Part shown: one piece after another, positions 50,647-58,845 of the stretch | How positions within the stretch are numbered: position 1 is the first letter of the stretch | Layout: every line of letters starts with the position of its first letter | Source: an uncultured Sutterella sp. | Lineage (GTDB): Bacteria > Pseudomonadota > Gammaproteobacteria > Burkholderiales > Burkholderiaceae_F | NCBI GenBank assembly: GCA_900770335.1 | Contig: CAAGKD010000094.1 | Coordinates: 65,661 to 129,660 of the forward strand | Reading direction: 5' to 3' | DNA: 64,000 nucleotides | Translations under genes and position numbers: made by a program | Notes under the pieces: generated by a model | What the model saw: the letters and a program-made list of their open reading frames with translations, nothing else | What the model was told of the DNA's origin: nothing | Database searches by the model: none

Positions 50647-51570
50647 ATGACGCGAGGAGGCGGCGTGAGAGGAAAGGAAATTCTTGAATGCGGGGACTTC
50701 CGGCTGGCGTATCGCCGCTGGGGCGGCGAGGAGGCGCCGGCCGTCGTGCTGCTGATGGGGCTCGGCCTTCCTTCGGACGCCTGGCCCGCGGGCATCGTCT
50801 CCGGGCTCCTCGCCGAAGGGTTCCAGGTGATCGCCCCGGACAACCGGGACTCGGGCGAATCCTCCCGGATGAGCGCGTGGCAGGTTGACCGCAGGGACGT
50901 CGGCCGGGCGATCGTGCGGACGCTTCTTGGGCTGCGCGTGACGGGCGAGTACGCGCTCGAGGACATGGCGCTTGACGTCGAGCGCCTTCTTGACGCCCTA
51001 GGCATTCGCCGGGCGCATGTCGCAGGGGTCTCCATGGGCGGAATGATCGCCCAGGTCTTTGCAAGCCAGTGCCCGAACCGGGCCGCCACGCTCACGTCGA
51101 TCTCCTCGGCGAGCGGGAATCCCAGGACGGGGCTCGGGCGTCTGCGAGCGGTCGCGGCCGTCGCGGCGACCGGGGCCTGCGGTACGCCCGAGGAGGTGAG
51201 GCGCCACTTCACGCGCATCCTGACGCTGCTTTCCGGATCGAAGTACCGTCCCTCGGCTGAGGAGCTCGAGGAGGCGCTCGCAAGCGCTCCGAGGATCGGA
51301 TTCGACGCGGCGGCCACGCGCCGCCAGCTGATGGCGATCCTCGCGAGCGGAAACCGCGCGCGCTCGCTCAGGGAGCTGCGCGTGCCGACGCTCGTCATCC
51401 ACGGCAGGGAGGACCCGCTTCTGCCCTTCGCCGCGGGCGAGGAGACGGCGCGGCTCATTCCCGGCGCGCGGCTCATCGCCGTCGACGGTCTCGGGCATCA
51501 GCTGCCGCCCGCGCTCATGGCGCAGTACGCGCAGTGGGTCGCGCGGCACTGCCACGCGCATCCGGCCTGA
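50647..51570 (+). CDS. alpha/beta hydrolase
   Basis: A 307-residue alpha/beta hydrolase. The nucleophile elbow is GVSMGGM (Ser near residue 129), the acid is in HGREDPLLP and the histidine in DGLGHQLP, with the oxyanion region VVLLMGLGLPSDAW. No signal peptide. The substrate is not predictable; such proteins are often annotated as proline-iminopeptidase-like. A GTG at 50665 has a better Shine-Dalgarno (GAGGAGG) than the ATG at 50647 and may be the true start. It is the only plus-strand gene between def and fmt. Confidence 0.83.
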   Translation: MTRGGGVRGKEILECGDFRLAYRRWGGEEAPAVVLLMGLGLPSDAWPAGIVSGLLAEGFQVIAPDNRDSGESSRMSAWQVDRRDVGRAIVRTLLGLRVTGEYALEDMALDVERLLDALGIRRAHVAGVSMGGMIAQVFASQCPNRAATLTSISSASGNPRTGLGRLRAVAAVAATGACGTPEEVRRHFTRILTLLSGSKYRPSAEELEEALASAPRIGFDAAATRRQLMAILASGNRARSLRELRVPTLVIHGREDPLLPFAAGEETARLIPGARLIAVDGLGHQLPPALMAQYAQWVARHCHAHPA

Positions 51571-51574
51571 GCGG

Positions 51575-52114
51575 TCAGCGGCGCTCGCGCTCCTTCTCCT
51601 TTTCCTTCTCGCGCTCCTCGCGGCGGAGCTTGCGCAGCTTGTTGCAGGCGCGCTGCTTCTTGAGCATGGAAAGGTGGTCGATGAAGACGACGCCGTCAAG
51701 GTGGTCCATCTCGTGCTGGACGCAGACGGCGAGGAGCTCCGTGCAGTCAAGCTCGAAGGTCTCGCCGTTCGCATCCTGGGCGCGCACGCGCACGTGCGCA
51801 GGACGCTTGACGTGCTCGTAGAGCCCCTTGAGCGAGAGGCATCCCTCCTCATGATCCTGCAGCTCCTCGCTCGCCTCGATGATCTCGGGGTTGCAGAGAA
51901 CGAGCAGGCCCGTCTTGTCTTCGGTGACGTCTATGACGACGATGCGCTTGAGAACGCCGACCTGGTTGGCCGCGAGGCCCACGCCGGGCGCCTCGTACAT
52001 CGTCTCAGCCATGTCGGCGGCGAGACGGCGCAGGTCGTCGTCAAAGACCTCGATGGGCTCGGCCTTCGCGGCGAGGACGGGATTGGGATACTGGATGACG
52101 GCAAGCTTTGCCAC
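51575..52114 (-). CDS. def: peptide deformylase
   Basis: A 179-residue deformylase that removes the N-formyl group from nascent proteins. All three metal/active-site motifs are present: GVGLAANQVG (45-54), EGCLSL (about 89-94) and QHEMDHLDG (about 133-141). The C terminus is an extended highly charged Arg/Glu/Lys helix (REEREKEKEKERERR). def and fmt are functionally paired, but here a hydrolase on the other strand lies between them. Confidence 0.96.
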   Translation of the reverse strand: MAKLAVIQYPNPVLAAKAEPIEVFDDDLRRLAADMAETMYEAPGVGLAANQVGVLKRIVVIDVTEDKTGLLVLCNPEIIEASEELQDHEEGCLSLKGLYEHVKRPAHVRVRAQDANGETFELDCTELLAVCVQHEMDHLDGVVFIDHLSMLKKQRACNKLRKLRREEREKEKEKERERR

Positions 52115-52257
52115 GGGAGAGCTCCTTCCCGCGCATGCGGGAGGACAGGCGCGCGATTCCGGCCGGCGTTCGGGCGGCAGGATCCGCAGGGGAATTCAAC
52201 AAGGCTGAAAATTATAAGGTTGCCGAAGACGCCGCTGAAATGAGGGAGTTCGAAGGA

Positions 52258-53142
52258 ATGGCAGAGGAAAACGCGCTTGCGGCGGATGCCGCGGACTGGA
52301 TCGCGCTTGCGCTCGCGCGAAATCTCGACACGCTCGCCGCCGTGCGGCTTTTGCGCGCATTCGGCTCTCCCGCGGAGACCCTCGGCGCGTCGCTCACGGA
52401 TCTCGCCCGCGTCGCGGGGATGCCCGCTGCCGAAGGCGTGAGGGCCGCCGCGCGCGGCCTCGAGGAGGCCGATGACGCGCTCGAGTGGCTTCGAGGAACG
52501 CCCGGCGCGCGGCTTATCACGCTTGCAGATCCGGATTTTCCGGCGCGCCTTGTCGGGACGGGGCGCGCGCCGCTAGCGCTCTTCGCGCGCGGGGACGCGT
52601 CGCTCCTTTCGGGCGAGCTCGTCGCCGTGGTCGGCGCCGAGGCGCCGACGGAGGAGGGCGCGCGGGACGCCTTCGAGTTCGCCCGCGCGATCAGCGAGGC
52701 GGGCGCGTCGGTGCTCGCCGTCGTCGAGGAGGGAGTCGCAAGCGCCGCGCTCTCGGGGGCGCTCTCCTCCCGGGGCGGCCGTCCGCCGACTGCGCTCCTG
52801 GCGACGGGCCTCGCGAAGGCCCCGCGCGGGCGGGCGGAGCTGCAGCGGGCGGTGCTCGACGCCGGAGGGCTCCTGCTTTCGGCCGAGGCGCCGGGAAGCG
52901 GGCAGGATGAGGCGAGCCGGCGGCGCAGGGACGGCATCCTCGCGGCCCTGCCCGGGCGGCTGCTTCTCGTCGAGGCCTCCCGCAGGGACCCGGCCGTCGC
53001 CGTGGCGCGCGACGCGGCCGGATGCGGCACCGCGGTGGGAGCGATTCCGGGGTCGATCCACGCCCCGCTCGCCCGCGGCGGCAATCTCCTCATCCGCGAG
53101 GGCGCGGCGCTCGTCGAGACCGTCGGGGATCTGCTCGCCTGA
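52258..53142 (+). CDS. dprA: degenerate DprA/Smf-family protein
   Basis: A 294-residue protein recognisable as DprA from ITLADPDFPARL, LALFARGDASLL, VAVVG, and the C-terminal IPGSIHAPLARGGNLLIREGA split across the last sheet and helix. Key Rossmann residues are changed: the G-S-R motif reads G-A-E, the S-G-x-A-x-G-I-D signature is replaced by AVVEEGVASAAL, and the R-N-R-I-I loop reads RRRRDGILAA. Binding of single-stranded DNA and RecA loading may be altered. The start at 52258 follows GAGGGAG; earlier in-frame ATGs exist at 52240 and 52108. Confidence 0.8.
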   Translation: MAEENALAADAADWIALALARNLDTLAAVRLLRAFGSPAETLGASLTDLARVAGMPAAEGVRAAARGLEEADDALEWLRGTPGARLITLADPDFPARLVGTGRAPLALFARGDASLLSGELVAVVGAEAPTEEGARDAFEFARAISEAGASVLAVVEEGVASAALSGALSSRGGRPPTALLATGLAKAPRGRAELQRAVLDAGGLLLSAEAPGSGQDEASRRRRDGILAALPGRLLLVEASRRDPAVAVARDAAGCGTAVGAIPGSIHAPLARGGNLLIREGAALVETVGDLLA

Positions 53143-53290
53143 TTGGCGGCTGAGCATGCGGCGAGACCCTCTGCGCAAAGATGACATAATGCGCCTGCCT
53201 CCGGGGGGCAGTCTTCGGAGCGCACGCACAAGACACTGAAATCAATTCACCCGGCGGCCGAGCGCACGTCCCGCAGGGAGGAGAAAAGCC

Positions 53291-55891
53291 ATGGCGCAGA
53301 CCCTGGTCATCGCAGAAAAGCCGTCCGTCGCTGGCGACATCGCCCGCGCTCTCGGCGGCTTCAAGAAAGACGGCGACTTCTGGACGAACGAAGACAAGGG
53401 CATGATCATCGGATCGGCCGTCGGCCATCTGCTTGAGATCAAGGCTCCCGAGGAGTACGACGTCAAGCGAGGCCGCTGGTCGTTCGCCAACCTGCCCGTC
53501 ATCCCTCCCTACTTCGACCTTCAGCCGATCAAGAAGTCCGAGGGCAAGTTCACGAGCCTCGCCAAGAAGATCCGCAGCCGGGCGGTGACGGACCTCATCA
53601 ACGCATGCGATGCGGGGCGCGAGGGCGAGCTCATCTTCCGCTACATCGTTCAGGCCACGGGGACGAAGAAGCCCATCCGCAGGCTCTGGTTGCAGTCCAT
53701 GACGAAGGCCTCCATCCAGAAGGCCTTCGAGGCGCTGCGCACGGACGAGGAGATGAAGCCTCTCGAGGCCGCGGCGCGCAGCCGCTCCGAGGCGGACTGG
53801 CTTGTCGGCATCAACGGAACGCGCGCGCTCACGGCCTTCAACTCCAAGGACGGCGGGTTCTTCCTTACGACGGTCGGCCGCGTGCAGACGCCGACCCTTG
53901 CGATCATTGTCGCCCGCGAGGAGGAGATCAACCACTTCAAGCCCCGCGCCTACTGGGAGGTGCACGCCACCTTCTCGGCGGCCCAGGGCGAGTACGAGGG
54001 CGTTCGGATCGATCCGGACTTCTCAAAGCCCAAGGGCGCGCCCGCAGAGCTTCGCGCGGACCGCATCTGGGATGAGGCTGAGGCTGCGGCCATCGCCGAG
54101 AAGTGCCGCGGCAAGAAAGGCGTCGTCTCCGAGACGAGCCGCAAGTCGACGTCGCTTTCGCCCGCGCTCTTTGACCTCACGTCCCTGCAGCGCGAGGCGA
54201 ACGGCCGCTTCGGCTTCCCCGCGAAGATGACGCTCGCGATCGCCCAGCGCCTCTACGAGCGCCACAAGGTTCTCACCTATCCGCGAACCGACGCCCGGGC
54301 GCTTCCGGACGACTACGCGCCCACGGTGAAGGAGACGCTCGCCCATCTGCAGAAGATGGAGGCCTACGACGGCTTCGCCGCGAGCGTGCTCACCCAGGGC
54401 TGGGTCAATCCGCACGACAAGCGCGTCTTCGACAACTCCAAGATCAGCGACCACTTCGCCATCATCCCGACCGGTGAGATCCCCAAGGGTCTCGAGGAGA
54501 CCGAGGAGAAGATCTACGACCTCGTCGTGCGCCGCTTCATCTCCGTCTTCTATCCCGCGGCCGAGTTCAACGTGACGACCCGCAGGACTCTCGTTGAGGG
54601 CGAGGTCTTCCAGACCGAGGGCAAGGTGCTCGTCAAGCCGGGCTGGCTTGAGGTCGCGGGCCGCGCGACGCGCACGCAGAGCGACCTCACCCCCGTCACG
54701 CCCGGCGAGACCGTCGCCGTGAGCGAGGTGGAGTCCCGGGGCGACAGGACGCGTCCGCCCGTCCGCTTCACCGATGCGACGCTGCTCTCCGCAATGGAGT
54801 CCGCCGGCAAGCGCATCGAGGCCGACGAGCTGCGCGACGCGATGGCCGAAAAGGGCCTCGGCACGCCGGCCACGCGCGCCCAGACGATCGAAGGCCTGAT
54901 CGAGCAGAAGTACATCCGCCGCGACGAGCGCTCGCTCGTTCCGAACGCCAAGGCCTTCCAGCTCATGCAGCTCGTGCGCGGCCTGAGCATCGACGAGCTC
55001 ACGCAGCCCCGGCTCACGGCCGAGTGGGAGTACAAGCTCGCCCAGATCGAGCGCGGCCAGGGCTCGCGCGAGGATTTCATGAAGGAGATCCGCGGCATGA
55101 CCGAGACGATGGTCGCGTCCGCGAAGCAGTATGAGGGCGACAGCGTTCCGATCGTCAATCCGATCCACTTCCGCAACCGGTGCCCGGCCTGCGGCGGCGA
55201 AATCGTCGAGAACTATCGGCGCTTCGCCTGCACGAATCCGCAGTGCTACTTCTCGCTGCCCAAGCACCCCGCGGGCCGTGCCTTCGAGGCCGACGAGGTC
55301 GAGGAGCTTCTCGCCAACCACGAGATCGGACCGCTCTCGGGCTTCGTGAGCCGCAGGGGCTTTCCCTTTGAGAGCGCGCTCAAGCTCGAGCGCGCGGAGG
55401 ACACGGGCGAGTGGGGCCTGCGCTTCGTCTTCGAGGAGCGTCCCGAGACCGATCCCGAGGAGACCGCGAGCGCCGAGGCCGTGGGGAGCTGCCCGATCTG
55501 CCGCGGCCGCGTGCTCGATCTGAGCGAGCAGTACGCCTGCGAGCATGCCGTGGGTGATCCGAGGACGTGCACCTTCCGCGTCGGCAAGACCATCCTGCAG
55601 CGTCCGATCTCCCGCGAGGAGATCGCGGTGCTGCTCGCCGAGGGCCGCACGCCGCTCCTTGACGGCTTCATCTCCAAGCGCACGAACCGTCCCTTCAAGG
55701 CGTTCCTCGTCTGGGAGCCGAAGAAGAAGAGCGTGGGCTTCGAGTTCGAAAAGCGCGAGAAGGCGGAGAAGGCCGCGAAGAGCGAGGCCTCCGCCGCTGA
55801 GGCTCCGGCCGGGGCCGCCGAGGAGGCGCCGAAGAAGCCCGCGCGCAGGACGACGGCCCGCCACAAGCGTGCCGAGAGCGCTGAAGGCTGA
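53291..55891 (+). CDS. topB: DNA topoisomerase III
   Basis: An 866-residue type IA topoisomerase of the TopB class. The Toprim domain opens with TLVIAEKPSVAGDIARALGG and holds DAGREGELIFRY. The catalytic tyrosine is in LTYPRTDARAL (near residue 330), and the RVQTPTLAIIVAREEEI segment is typical. Two C-terminal zinc-ribbon-like modules are visible (CPACGG...CTNPQC and CPICRG...C) before a Lys/Ala-rich tail. GGGAGGAG precedes the start. It follows dprA, a common pairing, without the intervening smg gene. Confidence 0.95.
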   Translation: MAQTLVIAEKPSVAGDIARALGGFKKDGDFWTNEDKGMIIGSAVGHLLEIKAPEEYDVKRGRWSFANLPVIPPYFDLQPIKKSEGKFTSLAKKIRSRAVTDLINACDAGREGELIFRYIVQATGTKKPIRRLWLQSMTKASIQKAFEALRTDEEMKPLEAAARSRSEADWLVGINGTRALTAFNSKDGGFFLTTVGRVQTPTLAIIVAREEEINHFKPRAYWEVHATFSAAQGEYEGVRIDPDFSKPKGAPAELRADRIWDEAEAAAIAEKCRGKKGVVSETSRKSTSLSPALFDLTSLQREANGRFGFPAKMTLAIAQRLYERHKVLTYPRTDARALPDDYAPTVKETLAHLQKMEAYDGFAASVLTQGWVNPHDKRVFDNSKISDHFAIIPTGEIPKGLEETEEKIYDLVVRRFISVFYPAAEFNVTTRRTLVEGEVFQTEGKVLVKPGWLEVAGRATRTQSDLTPVTPGETVAVSEVESRGDRTRPPVRFTDATLLSAMESAGKRIEADELRDAMAEKGLGTPATRAQTIEGLIEQKYIRRDERSLVPNAKAFQLMQLVRGLSIDELTQPRLTAEWEYKLAQIERGQGSREDFMKEIRGMTETMVASAKQYEGDSVPIVNPIHFRNRCPACGGEIVENYRRFACTNPQCYFSLPKHPAGRAFEADEVEELLANHEIGPLSGFVSRRGFPFESALKLERAEDTGEWGLRFVFEERPETDPEETASAEAVGSCPICRGRVLDLSEQYACEHAVGDPRTCTFRVGKTILQRPISREEIAVLLAEGRTPLLDGFISKRTNRPFKAFLVWEPKKKSVGFEFEKREKAEKAAKSEASAAEAPAGAAEEAPKKPARRTTARHKRAESAEG

Positions 55892-55931
55892 TCGCCGCGG
55901 CTCCGGTTCCCTTGGCCGGACCGGAAAGAAG

Positions 55932-55969
55932 AATCCCGCGCAGCTTTCTTGAGAAGCGCGGGATTTTTT
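55932..55969 (+). terminator. rho-independent terminator after topB
   Basis: A perfect 10-bp stem AATCCCGCGC (55932-55941) and GCGCGGGATT (55956-55965) with a 14-base loop runs into a six-base T tract ending at 55969. It lies 40 bases after topB and 28 bases before the stop of the convergent CNNM/CorC gene. Confidence 0.85.
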
Positions 55970-55997
55970 CGTCTGGAGGCCTCGCCCGTGCGGACGG

Positions 55998-57356
55998 TCA
56001 GGCCTTCGCCGCGGGGCGGGCCGCAGGCTGCGGGAGGGCTGCGAGGGCGGACTTCTCCGGGCCGCTCTTCTTCACGCCGCGGGTGATGAGCACTTGGTCG
56101 ATCTTGTTGTGGTCGACGTCCATCACCTCGAACGTGTAGCCCGCGCAGACGACCTTGTCGGTGCGCTTGGGGATCTTGCGCAGCATGTACATCATGAATC
56201 CTGCGACCGTCTCGTAGGCGGAATCCTCGGGGAGCTCGTCGATGTCGAGGGCGTGCTCGAGGTCGTCGATCGGCGTCGCGCCGTCGACGAGCCAGGTGTC
56301 GTCGTCGCGCTGGATGATCTGCGCGTCGTCCTCGTTCGTGACGAGGTCGCCCATCACCGTGGCCATGACGTCGTTGATCGTGATGATGCCGACGACGAGG
56401 GCGTACTCGTTGATGATGACGGCGAAGTCCGTGTGCGTGCGCTGGAAGACGTCGAGGACCTCGGAGAGCGTGAGCGAGTCGGGGATGAACTGGACGCCCT
56501 GGAGGAGCTCGGAGTCGCGGAAGGAGATCGGCTGCTCCTCGAGCACGCGCCGCAGCAGGTGTTTGGAGTCGACGAAGCCGACGACGTGGTCGAGGTCCTT
56601 GTCGCAGACGAGGAACCGGTTGAAGGGCACGGTGGCGATCTTCGCGCGGATGCTCTCGTCGGTCTCGTCGAGCGTGAAGAAGACGACGCTCTCCCGGGCC
56701 GTCATCGCCGACGGAACAAGGCGGCTTTCGAGCTCGAAGACGTTCTGGATGACCGTCTCCTCCTCGGGGGCGATGACGCCGGCGGCGGCGCCTGCGCCGA
56801 CGCTCGCGAGGATGTCCTCGGAGGTGATCGTCTCCTGACGCTTCGTGGGCATGCCGAGCGAGCGGATGCACGCGTCCGAGAGCCGCTCGAGGATGTAGAC
56901 GAGCGGACGGAGGATCTTGATGATGATGTTCATCGGGCGGACGACGAACATGGCGACCGCTTCGGGGCGGGCGATGGCGAGGCGCTTGGGCAGCAGGTCC
57001 GCGAAGATCACGAACAGCATCGTCGCGATGATGAACGAGATGACGAAGGCGAGATGCTCAAGGTCGTGGCCGGGCAGAAGCTTCTCGAAGACCCAGGCGA
57101 AGAAGGGCGAGAAGGCCGCGTCGCCGATGACGCCGCCGAGCAGCGCCGTCGCGTTGACCATGATCTGGATGGCTGAGAAGAACTGCCCCGGATGGGACTG
57201 CAGGTCAAGCACGAGCGCTGCGCGCCGGTCCCCGTCGTCCGCAAGCGCCTGGAGGCGGGTCTTGGACGCGGAGGCAAGCGAGATTTCGGAGGAGGAGAAG
57301 AAGGCGCTGACCAGAATGAGGAACAGCAGCGCGGCGACCTGCGGCATTGAATTCAT
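55998..57356 (-). CDS. CNNM/CorC-type transporter (HlyC/CorC family)
   Basis: A 452-residue membrane protein: a DUF21/CNNM transmembrane domain (about 1-190, with SAFFSSSEISLASASKTRL), two CBS domains (about 205-335, MTARESVVFFTL and FQRTHTDFAVIINEYALVV), and a C-terminal CorC_HlyC domain (ETVAGFMMYMLRKIP). Family members take part in magnesium and cobalt handling; the hemolysin name is historical. A Pro/Ala tail ends the protein. It is a single-gene unit divergent from the amino-acid transporter. Confidence 0.92.
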   Translation of the reverse strand: MNSMPQVAALLFLILVSAFFSSSEISLASASKTRLQALADDGDRRAALVLDLQSHPGQFFSAIQIMVNATALLGGVIGDAAFSPFFAWVFEKLLPGHDLEHLAFVISFIIATMLFVIFADLLPKRLAIARPEAVAMFVVRPMNIIIKILRPLVYILERLSDACIRSLGMPTKRQETITSEDILASVGAGAAAGVIAPEEETVIQNVFELESRLVPSAMTARESVVFFTLDETDESIRAKIATVPFNRFLVCDKDLDHVVGFVDSKHLLRRVLEEQPISFRDSELLQGVQFIPDSLTLSEVLDVFQRTHTDFAVIINEYALVVGIITINDVMATVMGDLVTNEDDAQIIQRDDDTWLVDGATPIDDLEHALDIDELPEDSAYETVAGFMMYMLRKIPKRTDKVVCAGYTFEVMDVDHNKIDQVLITRGVKKSGPEKSALAALPQPAARPAAKA

Positions 57357-57499
57357 ACGGGAAGGAGATTCCTGGCGAGCGTTCCGAAGTCTCCCCGTCC
57401 GCAGGGGCGCGGACGAGGCGGCCCGCTTCGGGAGAGCCGCGCTCCGGCGGGGACTCCGGCGGAGGGAAACGGCGCCGAGTTAGACATAGATCAAGAGAT

Positions 57500-57517
57500 T
57501 TTAGCACGAATGCTAAA
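57500..57517. promoter_or_regulatory. perfect palindrome, possible operator
   Basis: TTTAGCA (57500-57506) and TGCTAAA (57511-57517) form a perfect 7-bp inverted repeat around CGAA in the AT-rich divergent region. Symmetry and position suggest a regulator-binding site; the protein is unknown. The hairpin reading is possible too, as T-rich DNA follows about 10 bases later. Confidence 0.5.
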
Positions 57518-57625
57518 GTAAGCGTTTGTTTTTTAGAGTTATTTTTAAATCCTTAATGACGCGGGCCCGCGCGTGCCCCGTCCGGCAGCCATAATGGATC
57601 GTTCCGCGGGCGCCGCAGGCGCGCG

Positions 57626-57697
57626 CCTCTCCGCCGTGGAGGCGGGGAGGCCCCCTCCGGTCCGCCGGGATCTTCCGGGGGGCGTGCGCCCCCCGGA
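57626..57697 (+). promoter_or_regulatory. tandem stem-loops in the leader of the amino-acid ABC genes
   Basis: Stem-loop 1: CCTCTCCGCC (57626-57635) with GGCGGGGAGG (57641-57650), 10 bp with one U-G pair. Stem-loop 2: TCCGGGGGGC (57674-57683) with GCCCCCCGGA (57688-57697), a perfect 10-bp stem with a GTGC loop, 35 bases before the start codon. Neither has a T tract, so roles in mRNA stability or translation are more likely than intrinsic termination. Confidence 0.6.
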
Positions 57698-57732
57698 GCC
57701 GGATGCCCTCAATCAACAGGAAAGTGAAGAAA

Positions 57733-58755
57733 ATGAAGATGAAGCTTCTTGCCGCGGCCGTCGCTCTCGCCGCCTCCGTCGCTGCCGTTCCCGCCCACGC
57801 CGGCGCCACGCTCGACAAGGTCAAGGCCCGCGATCAGCTCGTCTGCGGCGTCAATACCTCGGCTCCGGGCTTCTCGAGCGCCGACAGCCAGGGCCGCTGG
57901 CAGGGCCTTGACGTCAACACCTGCCGCGCCGTCGCGGCCGCCGTCCTCGGCGACGCCGACAAGGTGAAGTACGTTCCGCTTTCCTCGACGCAGCACATGG
58001 CCGCCCTCGCCTCGGGCGAGATCGACATGCTCGCGCGCAACACGACTTGGACGATGACCCGCGACGCAAGCACGGGCAACGTCTTCGTCACGGTCTCCTA
58101 CTACGACGGCCAGGGCTTCATGGTTCCGGCCTCGCTCGGCGTGAAGAGCGTCCGCGAGCTTGACGGCGCCACGGTCTGCGTGCAGACGGGCACCACGACG
58201 GAGAAGACCACCGCGGACTACTTCCACGCGAACAACATGCAGTACAAGACGGTCGTCTTCGACACGACCGAGGCCACGCAGAGCGCCTTCATCTCCGGGC
58301 GCTGCGACGTCTACACGACCGACATGTCCGATCTCGCCGGCGTGCGCCTGCTCGCCTCGGATCCCTCCAAGTTCGTCATCCTGCCCGAGACGATCTCCAA
58401 GGAGCCCCTCGGCCCGGCGGTCCGCCGCGGCGACTGGGAATGGTTCGAGATCGTCCGCTGGTCGTTCATGGCCTTCCTCGGCGCCGAGGAGCTCGGCGTG
58501 ACGCAGGCCAACGTCGACGACATGCGCAAGAGCTCGCGCGATCCGAACGTGATGCGCCTCGTCGGATCGGGCGAGGACATGGGCCGCATGCTCGGCCTCG
58601 ACAAGGACTGGTCCTACCGTATCATTAAGCAGGTCGGCAACTACGGCGAGTCCTGGACAAAGTACTTCGGACCGACGACGCCGATCAATCTGCCTCGCGG
58701 CATGAACAAGCTCTGGACGGACGGCGGCCTCATGTACGCCATGCCGATCCGCTGA
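57733..58755 (+). CDS. aapJ: general L-amino-acid ABC transporter substrate-binding protein (AapJ/BztA-like)
   Basis: A 340-residue periplasmic binding protein with a clear signal peptide (MKMKLLAAAVALAASVAAVP, cleavage after AHA). Features typical of the AapJ/BztA group are QLVCGVNTSAPGFS, GLDVNTCRAVAAAVLGD, NTTWTMTRDAS, VCVQTGTTTEKTTADYF and LGLDKDWSYRIIKQVGNYGE. It should deliver amino acids to the two permeases encoded next. The start at 57733 follows AGGAAAG; an upstream in-frame ATG at 57703 would spoil the signal peptide. Confidence 0.92.
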   Translation: MKMKLLAAAVALAASVAAVPAHAGATLDKVKARDQLVCGVNTSAPGFSSADSQGRWQGLDVNTCRAVAAAVLGDADKVKYVPLSSTQHMAALASGEIDMLARNTTWTMTRDASTGNVFVTVSYYDGQGFMVPASLGVKSVRELDGATVCVQTGTTTEKTTADYFHANNMQYKTVVFDTTEATQSAFISGRCDVYTTDMSDLAGVRLLASDPSKFVILPETISKEPLGPAVRRGDWEWFEIVRWSFMAFLGAEELGVTQANVDDMRKSSRDPNVMRLVGSGEDMGRMLGLDKDWSYRIIKQVGNYGESWTKYFGPTTPINLPRGMNKLWTDGGLMYAMPIR

Positions 58756-58761
58756 GCGGTG

Positions 58762-58785
58762 GAATTCCGGCGCGAGCTGGAATTC
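58762..58785 (+). promoter_or_regulatory. hairpin between binding-protein and permease genes
   Basis: GAATTCC (58762-58768) and GGAATTC (58779-58785) form a 7-bp inverted repeat with a 10-base loop just after the binding-protein stop. Such intergenic hairpins often protect the binding-protein mRNA and lower permease expression; that role here is inference. Confidence 0.5.
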
Positions 58786-58845
58786 TGATCGGGAGGCTCC
58801 GGGCCGCATTGGTCGCCTGGGGCCTTTTCCTTTTCTTTGAATCCT

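Larger units (their letters stand above)
57357..57732. other. gene-free divergent region with structured leader
   Basis: This 376-base gap between the CNNM/CorC gene and the amino-acid-binding protein has three parts: GC-rich DNA (57357-57480), an AT-rich stretch (57481-57560) likely holding divergent promoters and a perfect palindrome at 57500-57517, and a GC-rich leader (57561-57732) with two strong stem-loops. I could not fix -35/-10 elements with confidence. Confidence 0.6.
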
